Source: SIG607 sp045601805 (GTDB lineage Bacteria; Bacillota; Clostridia; Oscillospirales; Acutalibacteraceae). Taken from it: 37,456 nt of DNA. Location: positions 1 to 37,456 of the forward strand of contig JAZSAJ010000033.1 in the NCBI GenBank assembly GCA_045601805.1, written 5' to 3'. A program made the position numbers and the translations under genes. This document shows, in pieces, positions 7,754 through 13,869 of this stretch. Numbering within the stretch: the stretch's first letter is position 1; every line of letters begins with the position of its first letter. The notes under the pieces are model-generated. The model was not told where the DNA came from, ran no database searches, and was given only the letters and a program-made list of their open reading frames with translations.

Positions 7754-8533
7754 ATGAAAAAACTATTAGCACTCATCATGTCCGTATTACTTATCCTTGC
7801 TTGCTTCGCAGGCTGCGGTGGCAACAAAGTTATTGTTGCTGAAAAAGAATCTGCAGGTGAATCTGTAGCTCAAACATTAGAAGATTACAAATACACCGCT
7901 GTTGACACCCAAGCAAAAGCTCTTATGGAAGTTGCCGCTGGAACAGCAGACGCTGCTATTGTTGACTATGTAATGTCTATTGGTTCTATTGGTGCAGGCA
8001 CCGACTATGAAAACCTTGTTGTTACCGGCGACGGCTACAGCCCCGAAAACTACGGTATTGCTTTCCGCAAGGGTTCTGACGCTACCGCTAAAGTTAACGA
8101 AGCAATTGCTTCTCTTAAAGCAAACGGCAAATTAGCAGAAATTGCAAACAAATATAAATTGGGCGATTTGATTTCTGCTAACGAAACATTTGAAGCTTTT
8201 AAACAAAACGAAACCGATTCCGATTGGGAATACATTAAAAACAAAGGCGAACTTGTTATTGGTATTACTTACTTCGCTCCTATGAACTATAAAAACGATG
8301 CCGGCGAATTGGTTGGTTTTGAAACTGAATTTGCAAAAGCAGTTTGCGAAGTTCTTGGCGTAGAAGCAAAATTCCAAGAAATTAGCTGGAGCGCAAAGGA
8401 AACAGAACTTGCAGCAAAAAATATTGACTGCATTTGGAACGGTATGACAATTACCGAAGAACGCGCAACAAACATGAGCGTTACAATTCCTTACATGGCT
8501 AACAAACAAGTAATGGTTGTTAAAGGAAAATAA
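7754..8533 (+). CDS. Circularly permuted amino acid-binding lipoprotein of an ABC importer (SBP_bac_3)
   Basis: ATG 7754 with AAGGA 7 bases upstream gives 259 residues. Residues 1-21 form a lipoprotein signal ending at C21 (FAGC). Family order is then inverted. Residues 24-139 match the second lobe and C-terminal helix of polar amino-acid-binding proteins: strand KVIVAEKESAGES (25-37), ALMEVAAGTADAAIVDYVMS (56-75), YGIAFRKGS (100-108) and IANKYKLGDL (130-139). Residues 158-257 match the mature N-terminal lobe: WEYIKNKGELVIGITY (158-173), GFETEFAKAVCEVLG (188-202), DCIWNGMTITEER (225-237) and IPYMANKQVMVVK (245-257), ending two residues later. Ligand residues are kept: R237 for the carboxylate, D71 for the amino group, and the S33-S37 loop. 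A 15-20 residue link that normally joins the lobes is absent. Permease and ATPase follow. Family assignment is firm; the permutation is read directly from motif order. Confidence 0.9.
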   Translation: MKKLLALIMSVLLILACFAGCGGNKVIVAEKESAGESVAQTLEDYKYTAVDTQAKALMEVAAGTADAAIVDYVMSIGSIGAGTDYENLVVTGDGYSPENYGIAFRKGSDATAKVNEAIASLKANGKLAEIANKYKLGDLISANETFEAFKQNETDSDWEYIKNKGELVIGITYFAPMNYKNDAGELVGFETEFAKAVCEVLGVEAKFQEISWSAKETELAAKNIDCIWNGMTITEERATNMSVTIPYMANKQVMVVKGK

Positions 8534-8550
8534 TTTCGGAGAAAAGTTAA

Positions 8551-9195
8551 ATGAGTTTTGAGATAATTACAAAAGAAATGCTTATTGGCTTTTTAGAGAA
8601 TTGCAAAGTTTTTGGTTTAACACTTTTAATGGCTATTCCTTTAGGTCTAATAGTTACCTTTGGTTCAATGTCAAAATTCAAACCTTTATCTATAATTACA
8701 AAAATTATTGTCTGGGTCATCAGGGGTACTCCCCTGATGCTCCAGCTTTTTGTGGTTTTATATGTACCGGGTTTGGTTTTTGGCGTTCCAATGCGAAACA
8801 GAATGGTTGCGGCGCTTATTGCATTTGTTATAAACTACGCTTGTTACTTCAGCGAAATTTACCGCGGCGGTATTGAGGGCATTTCTAAAGGTCAATTTGA
8901 AGCCGGACAGGTTCTTGGTTTAAATAAATCACAAATATTTTTTAAGGTTGTTTTGTTACAGGTTATAAAACGCATTGTTCCGCCAATGTCAAACGAAATT
9001 ATAACACTTGTTAAAGATACATCGTTGGCTCGTGTTATAGCAGTTTCAGAAATTTTAATGGCAGCCGAGCGTTTTGCAGGAAAAGGAATTATATGGCCGC
9101 TTTTTTACACCGGCATTTTCTTTCTTGTGTTTAATGGACTTCTTACCATTATATTTAACAAACTTGAAGCAAAACTGGATTATTTTAGGAGTTAA
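8551..9195 (+). CDS. Polar amino acid ABC transporter permease (HisM/GlnP family)
   Basis: This 214-residue protein has about five hydrophobic segments, starting with FGLTLLMAIPLGLIVTF. It carries RGTPLMLQLFVVLYV, typical of the His/Glu/Gln permease family, and the cytoplasmic EAA loop (GQFEAGQVLGLNKSQIFFKVVL) that docks on the ATPase. The length is normal. A single permease gene implies a homodimer in the membrane. The ATG at 8551 follows a GGAGAA site 18 bases after the binding-protein stop, and the ATPase starts 4 bases after this gene ends. Substrate is a polar amino acid by family; which one cannot be read from the sequence. Confidence 0.93.
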   Translation: MSFEIITKEMLIGFLENCKVFGLTLLMAIPLGLIVTFGSMSKFKPLSIITKIIVWVIRGTPLMLQLFVVLYVPGLVFGVPMRNRMVAALIAFVINYACYFSEIYRGGIEGISKGQFEAGQVLGLNKSQIFFKVVLLQVIKRIVPPMSNEIITLVKDTSLARVIAVSEILMAAERFAGKGIIWPLFYTGIFFLVFNGLLTIIFNKLEAKLDYFRS

Positions 9196-9198
9196 GTT

Positions 9199-9957
9199 AT
9201 GTCTGTATTAAAGGTTGAAAATTTACATAAAAGTTTTGGTAAAGCAAAAATATTAAAAGGCATTAACTTTTCTCTTGAAAAGGGCGAAGTTCTTGCCATT
9301 ATTGGTTCTTCGGGCAGCGGTAAAACAACTCTTTTGCGTTGTCTTAATTTTCTTGAAACTTCCGACTGTGGCTGCATTACCGTTAACGACAAGGTTATTT
9401 TTGATTCAGAAACACACAGTACCTTAAGCGATAGCGAAATAAGGGAAAACAGGCTGCATTTTGGTCTTGTTTTTCAAAACTTTAATTTGTTTCCGCAGTA
9501 CACTGTGTTTGAAAACATTACCCTTGCCCCTACCCTTTTAAAGAAAGGCAGTGCAGAAGAAATCAGCGATAACGCAATGCGTTTAATTAAACAGGTTGGG
9601 CTACTTGATAAAAAAGATTATTACCCTTGTCAGCTTTCGGGCGGTCAGCAACAGCGCGTGGCAATTGCAAGAGCCCTTGCGCTTAACCCCGATATTCTTT
9701 GCTTTGACGAGCCAACAAGCGCGCTTGACCCCGAACTTACGGGCGAAGTTTTACGCGTTATTAAAAATCTTAAAAACAGCGACAGCACAATGATTGTTGT
9801 TACACACGAAATGGAATTTGCAAAATGCGTTGCCGATAAAGTTATTTTTATGAGCGACGGCATTATTGAAGAAATTGGCACCCCTAAAGAAGTTTTTGAA
9901 AACTCAAAAAGCGAAAAAACCAAGGCATTTTTAGAAAAATCTCTTGAACAGTTTTAG
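9199..9957 (+). CDS. Polar amino acid ABC transporter ATP-binding protein (GlnQ/HisP family)
   Basis: The 252-residue ATPase is complete: Walker A GSSGSGKT (36-43), Q-loop Q93 in VFQNFNLFP, signature LSGGQQQRVAIARAL (146-160), Walker B ILCFDEPTSALDPE and the switch histidine in VTHEME. The order and spacing are those of the GlnQ/HisP subfamily, about 240-255 residues. AGGAG lies just before the ATG at 9199. With the permease and the permuted binding protein it forms a full importer. It is followed 10 bases later by a TrpR-like regulator, and no terminator separates them. Confidence 0.96.
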   Translation: MSVLKVENLHKSFGKAKILKGINFSLEKGEVLAIIGSSGSGKTTLLRCLNFLETSDCGCITVNDKVIFDSETHSTLSDSEIRENRLHFGLVFQNFNLFPQYTVFENITLAPTLLKKGSAEEISDNAMRLIKQVGLLDKKDYYPCQLSGGQQQRVAIARALALNPDILCFDEPTSALDPELTGEVLRVIKNLKNSDSTMIVVTHEMEFAKCVADKVIFMSDGIIEEIGTPKEVFENSKSEKTKAFLEKSLEQF

Positions 9958-9967
9958 GTGAATAATT

Positions 9968-10237
9968 ATGTTAAATATTCCAAAAGATATGCTTGACGAT
10001 TTATATGAAGTTCTGTTATCATTAGAAACGAAGGAAGATTGCAAAATTTTGCTTGATGACCTTTGCACAAAAAAAGAAGTTATGAATATGGCCCAGCGCA
10101 TACGCGCCGCAAAACTTCTTAAAAACGGCGAAACCTATAACCAGGTTATGTCAAAAACCGCTATTGCCACCGCAACATTGGCAAGGGTTTCTGAATGTGT
10201 AAAATACGGTAAAGGTTACAAGAAATTTATTAAATGA
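9968..10237 (+). CDS. YerC/YecD family TrpR-related DNA-binding protein
   Basis: This 89-residue protein matches the YerC/YecD family, small Firmicutes homologues of the Trp repressor. The helical DNA-binding core is visible: LDDLCTKKEVMNMAQRIRAAKLL followed by GETYNQVMSKTAIATATLARVSECVKYG, where the 'T...S..T.ARV' stretch is the recognition-helix region. Its genomic setting, between an amino acid importer and glyA in the same operon, suggests a local regulator, and the dyad in the operon promoter is a candidate operator; that link is inference. The start has AGGTGA upstream and glyA begins 9 bases after its stop. Confidence 0.9.
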   Translation: MLNIPKDMLDDLYEVLLSLETKEDCKILLDDLCTKKEVMNMAQRIRAAKLLKNGETYNQVMSKTAIATATLARVSECVKYGKGYKKFIK

Positions 10238-10246
10238 GGTTAATTT

Positions 10247-11482
10247 ATGAACTTTTTTGAAGAACTTAAAAATTACGATAACGAAGTTGCCGCTGCCTGT
10301 GAAGACGAACTTTCGCGCCAACGCGGTAACATTGAGCTTATTGCTTCGGAAAACATTGTTTCAAAGGCGGTTTTACTTGCCGCAGGCGGTGTTTTAACCA
10401 ACAAATATGCCGAAGGTTACCCCGCAAAGCGTTATTACGGCGGTTGCCAATATGTTGATGTTGTTGAAGATATTGCACGCGAGCGTGCTAAAAAACTTTT
10501 TGGCGCAGAACATGCAAATGTCCAGCCCCATAGTGGCGCTAATGCTAACCTTGCGGTGTTTTTTGCGCTGTTAGAACCGGGCGATACCGTTATGGGTATG
10601 AACCTTTCTGAAGGCGGTCACCTTTCCCACGGTTCACCCGTTAATATTTCGGGTAAATATTTTAACATTGTTCCTTACGGTGTAAATAAAGAAACCGAAA
10701 CTATTGATTATAACGAAATGGAACAAATTGCGCTAAACTGCAAACCAAAAATGATTATTGCAGGTGCAAGCGCTTATTCAAGAACAATTGACTTTAAGCG
10801 TTGCAGGGAAATTGCCGACAAAGTTGGCGCATATTTAATGGTTGATATGGCGCATATAGCAGGTCTTGTTGCCGCAGGGCTTCACCCCTCTCCTGTTCCT
10901 TATGCCGATGTTGTTACAACCACAACCCATAAAACTTTACGCGGTCCGCGCGGTGGTTTAATTCTTTGCAAAGAATCCCTTGCAAAGCAAATTGACAAAG
11001 CAATATTCCCCGGTGTTCAGGGCGGTCCGCTTATGCACATTATTGCCGCAAAGGCAGTTGCTTTGGGCGAAGCGCTTACCGATGAGTTTAAGGCATATCA
11101 AGAACAAATTGTTAAAAACGCAAAGGTACTTTGCGACCGTCTTATTGAAAACGGTATTGAAATTGTTTCGGGCGGTACCGACAATCACTTAATGCTTTTA
11201 AACCTTACAAAAACAGGTATTACAGGTAAAGAACTTGAAAAGCGTCTTGATGAGGTTCACATTACCGCAAACAAAAACACCATTCCCGGCGAACCGCTTA
11301 GCCCGTTTATTACAAGCGGTTTAAGAATTGGTACTCCTGCCGTTACTTCACGCGGTTTTAAAGAGCCGGAAATGATAAAAATTGCCGACCTTATTGCACT
11401 TGTTATCAAAGATTTTGAAAACAGCAAAGAAAAGGTTACCAAAGAAGTAGCCGAACTTTGCGAAAAATTCCCAATTTATTAA
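10247..11482 (+). CDS. glyA: Serine hydroxymethyltransferase
   Basis: This 411-residue PLP enzyme has the standard length. The internal aldimine lysine is K229 in VVTTTTHKTLRGPRGG. Other hallmark blocks are LIASENIVS (31-39), YAEGYPAKRYYGG (54-66), VQPHSGANAN (92-101), VDMAHIAGLVA (199-209) and the C-terminal SGLRIGTPAVTSRG. It interconverts serine and glycine with tetrahydrofolate, providing one-carbon units in the cytosol. It lies in one operon with an amino acid importer upstream and an aminotransferase downstream. The ATG at 10247 is preceded by GAGG. No riboswitch precedes it; the gap is only 9 bases. Confidence 0.98.
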   Translation: MNFFEELKNYDNEVAAACEDELSRQRGNIELIASENIVSKAVLLAAGGVLTNKYAEGYPAKRYYGGCQYVDVVEDIARERAKKLFGAEHANVQPHSGANANLAVFFALLEPGDTVMGMNLSEGGHLSHGSPVNISGKYFNIVPYGVNKETETIDYNEMEQIALNCKPKMIIAGASAYSRTIDFKRCREIADKVGAYLMVDMAHIAGLVAAGLHPSPVPYADVVTTTTHKTLRGPRGGLILCKESLAKQIDKAIFPGVQGGPLMHIIAAKAVALGEALTDEFKAYQEQIVKNAKVLCDRLIENGIEIVSGGTDNHLMLLNLTKTGITGKELEKRLDEVHITANKNTIPGEPLSPFITSGLRIGTPAVTSRGFKEPEMIKIADLIALVIKDFENSKEKVTKEVAELCEKFPIY

Positions 11483-11499
11483 TTTTGAGGTGAACAATA

Positions 11500-12711
11500 A
11501 TGAGCGTTTCTTCTGAAAAAATGAGCCGTATTGCTTCTGACATTCGCGGCAGAAACTACCATGTATCGCTTGAACTTGAAAAACAGGGCCAAAAGATTTT
11601 AAAACTTAATACCGGCAACCCTGCCGCTTTTGGTTTTAAAATGCCCGACAGCATTAAAAATGCTATTATAAATAAGTTAGATAAATCACTTGGTTACTGC
11701 GATGTTCGCGGTATGGTACCCGCGCGTGAGGCAATTATGGAATACCATAAGGGTAAAGGCATTAAAAACTTTACTATGGATAATATTTTTGTGGGCAACG
11801 GCGTAAGCGAAATTGCTTCTATGATTTGCAAAGCGGTTTTAAACCCGGGTGACGAAGTTTTACTTCCCACCCCTTGCTATTCGCTTTGGAAAAATGAAAT
11901 TATTTTAAACGACGGTACACCTGTTTTTTACAAATGCGATGAAAGTAACCACTGGAACCCCGATATTGAAAGCATTAAAGCGGGTATTACTAACAAAACC
12001 AAAGCAATTATTATAATTAACCCCAACAACCCAACCGGCGTTTTGTATTCAAATGAAGTTTTACTGCAGATAATTGAAATTGCAAGGGAAAACAATTTAA
12101 TTATTTTCTCGGATGAAATTTACGACCGCCTTGTTTTTGACGGCAAGCCCCACACTTCAACAGCCGCTTTGGCAGAAGATTTAACCGTTGTTACAATGAA
12201 CGGTCTTTCAAAATCACACTGCTTGTGCGGTTTTAGATGCGGTTGGATGGTTATTAGCGGCAAAGAGGAAATTCGTAACGAAATTAGTGATTCGCTTTTA
12301 AAAATTGCTTCTATTCGCCTTTCTGCAAACGCTATTATGCAAACCATTATACCCGATGCTCTAAAAGACACCGAATACACCGAAAACATGATTAAACCGG
12401 GCGGTCGCCTTTACGAGCAAAGAAAAGCAACATTCGCAGCGCTTGATAAAATTCCTGCCATCACCTATGAAAAGAACGATGCAAGTTTTTATGTGTTCCC
12501 CAAAATTAACCCCGATATGTTAAAAATAGAGGACGACAGGCAGTTTGCTTACGAACTTCTTTTAGACAAACACATTTTAATTGTTCCCGGCAGCGGTTTT
12601 GCTTGGGACACCACCGACCACTTTAGAATTGTTATGTTGCCCGAACCCGAAGAATTGGGCAGCGCCGTAACCCAAATCGGTGATTTCATTAACAGCAAAA
12701 TAAATAAATAA
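11500..12711 (+). CDS. Class I/II pyridoxal-phosphate aminotransferase (alanine aminotransferase-like)
   Basis: This 403-residue fold type I aminotransferase resembles the AlaA/AlaT group. Seen motifs are LNTGNPAAFGF (36-46), GNGVSEI (99-105), INPNNPTGVLYS (173-184), FSDEIYDRLVFDG (203-215), the PLP lysine K238 in MNGLSKSHCLCGFRCGW, and a C-terminal FRIVMLPE carrying the substrate-carboxylate arginine. It probably transfers amino groups between alanine/glutamate and their 2-oxo acids; exact specificity is uncertain. It is the last gene of the operon. The stop codon falls inside a short AAAT repeat (12701-12719), and a perfect palindromic terminator follows. Confidence 0.9.
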   Translation: MSVSSEKMSRIASDIRGRNYHVSLELEKQGQKILKLNTGNPAAFGFKMPDSIKNAIINKLDKSLGYCDVRGMVPAREAIMEYHKGKGIKNFTMDNIFVGNGVSEIASMICKAVLNPGDEVLLPTPCYSLWKNEIILNDGTPVFYKCDESNHWNPDIESIKAGITNKTKAIIIINPNNPTGVLYSNEVLLQIIEIARENNLIIFSDEIYDRLVFDGKPHTSTAALAEDLTVVTMNGLSKSHCLCGFRCGWMVISGKEEIRNEISDSLLKIASIRLSANAIMQTIIPDALKDTEYTENMIKPGGRLYEQRKATFAALDKIPAITYEKNDASFYVFPKINPDMLKIEDDRQFAYELLLDKHILIVPGSGFAWDTTDHFRIVMLPEPEELGSAVTQIGDFINSKINK

Positions 12712-12720
12712 ATAAATAAC

Positions 12721-12754
12721 AAAAAGCAGAAACGAAATTTCGTTTCTGCTTTTT
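12721..12754. terminator. Bidirectional rho-independent terminator
   Basis: A perfect 34-base palindrome has arms AAAAAGCAGAAACGAAA (12721-12737) and the exact complement (12738-12754). The outer A/T runs make it work in both directions, ending the glyA-aminotransferase operon (+) and, about 60 bases after its stop, the restriction-modification operon (-). Confidence 0.93.
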
Positions 12755-12765
12755 GCTTATAAGGT

Positions 12766-12781
12766 TTTAGGATATCCTAAA
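12766..12781. repeat. 16-bp perfect palindrome at the edge of the restriction-modification island
   Basis: TTTAGGATATCCTAAA is self-complementary over all 16 bases and lies between the bidirectional terminator and the end of the restriction-modification operon. It has no T-run of its own. It could be a protein-binding site or a scar at the island boundary; nothing further can be shown. Confidence 0.4.
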
Positions 12782-12786
12782 GAATT

Positions 12787-12809
12787 GGAAAATGTGCCGT
12801 ACATTTTCC
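12787..12809 (-). terminator. Hairpin downstream of the specificity subunit gene
   Basis: GGAAAATGT (12787-12795) and ACATTTTCC (12801-12809) form a 9-bp stem with a 5-base loop, 8 bases after the stop of the specificity gene. The tail on the minus strand is AATTCTTTAGG, so a strong T-run is missing. It may be a weak terminator or 3'-end stabiliser backed by the palindrome at 12721-12754. Confidence 0.5.
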
Positions 12810-12816
12810 CTGCTTG

Positions 12817-13869
12817 TTACGGTGTGAGACAATTTTGATATTCAAGATATTTTTTATACTTACCGAACATAATTACTTTGATGTACCGCTCCATATAATC
12901 ATAGTCAGGATTTCCGTCATCGGTAATGGGGAGTAGAATTCTTTCTCGCTTAATACTGTCTTGATTTCCCATTTTTCCATAATTGTATTTAGAGCAAGTT
13001 TGTCGTATTAACCGAGCAATAAACATTCCTGAATATTCGTTAATGTTAGCACAATAGAGCAAAAGAATAGAAGAACCTGCACCGCCTCTGCCTAGAAAAT
13101 CGCCTTTTTGGTAAAAGGCGCTCCCGTCAACCGGGCTGACTGTTATACAATTTCCTTTGTCAAGGATTTCATTGTGTGGTTCGCAATATCTTATGACACC
13201 ATTGTTAAAGTTTCCCGACGCAACAAAAGGATAAGAGCCTTCTTTATAATCTTTTTCTGAACGAGCTTTCGGCCTTTTGACTTTGAACAAATCGCCAATA
13301 AAGAACTCTCCCCATTCCTTTTCTACAAGCGGTACCGATGGAATGGCAAATTCTGTATTGACAAAATCAATGTATTTCTGTTTGAGGTTGCCCTCTCGTT
13401 CTCTAATGTACTGATCCATAAAGGCATAATCTGGCTGTCCGTCGTCGGTAATAGGGATAACTATTTTCTTCTTTTTCAGTCGCCCAAGTGTTGCACCATT
13501 TCCGCCCCAATTCAATGATGCCATAGCATTATGCAGTAGCGGTATGAAAAACTTTGCATTGTATTTGTTCAGCTTTTCATTCTTTAGAACCTGAATATTC
13601 TGGCCCGTATAAAACGAGTGCGGTTGATAGAAAGCGGTCTGCGTATCGAGACCTATCGTAATACAGTTTCCGCTATCTATTTTATATTTTTCCGCTTGCT
13701 GCCCTACAAAAGACTTATATCCATTGTTTAAATCTGTTCTTGTTAAGTACGGGATGCTTCCTTGTTCCTTTGACAGTTTATTTCCGTCAATTCCGCTAGA
13801 AGTACTTTCTAATGAAAATATATCACATATAAAAAACGCTTTCCATTCTCTGTCATTCAGATTTAGCAT
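12817..13869 (-). CDS. Restriction-modification specificity subunit (HsdS/BcgIB-like)
   Basis: ATG 13869 is chosen over longer options because GAGGAGG lies 7 bases upstream of it. This gives 350 residues and a 17-base overlap with the preceding subunit. The protein is built from two similar halves. Each has 'G-S-x-P-(Y/F)', an NNG, then GNCIT(I/V), AFYQ, and each half ends in (I/L)PITDDGxPDY followed by a helical region beginning with M(D/E)(Q/R)YI. This is the two-target-recognition-domain plan of HsdS, in which each half reads one part of a split recognition sequence. Length is close to BcgI subunit B rather than to many type I S proteins of 400 residues or more. The recognition sequence cannot be deduced. 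Confidence 0.88.
   Translation of the reverse strand: MLNLNDREWKAFFICDIFSLESTSSGIDGNKLSKEQGSIPYLTRTDLNNGYKSFVGQQAEKYKIDSGNCITIGLDTQTAFYQPHSFYTGQNIQVLKNEKLNKYNAKFFIPLLHNAMASLNWGGNGATLGRLKKKKIVIPITDDGQPDYAFMDQYIREREGNLKQKYIDFVNTEFAIPSVPLVEKEWGEFFIGDLFKVKRPKARSEKDYKEGSYPFVASGNFNNGVIRYCEPHNEILDKGNCITVSPVDGSAFYQKGDFLGRGGAGSSILLLYCANINEYSGMFIARLIRQTCSKYNYGKMGNQDSIKRERILLPITDDGNPDYDYMERYIKVIMFGKYKKYLEYQNCLTP

Noticed and set aside
7754..8533. Permuted order as a misassembly or a frameshifted pseudogene
   Set aside because: Promoter, ribosome site, signal peptide, linker and both lobes form one uninterrupted frame with normal codon use, followed closely by the permease. A chance join keeping all this in frame is unlikely, though reads should confirm it.
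12701..12719. AAAT tandem repeat at the end of the aminotransferase gene
   Set aside because: About five units only. Slippage would change just the last residues and a stop codon occurs in every unit, so it is not a useful switch.
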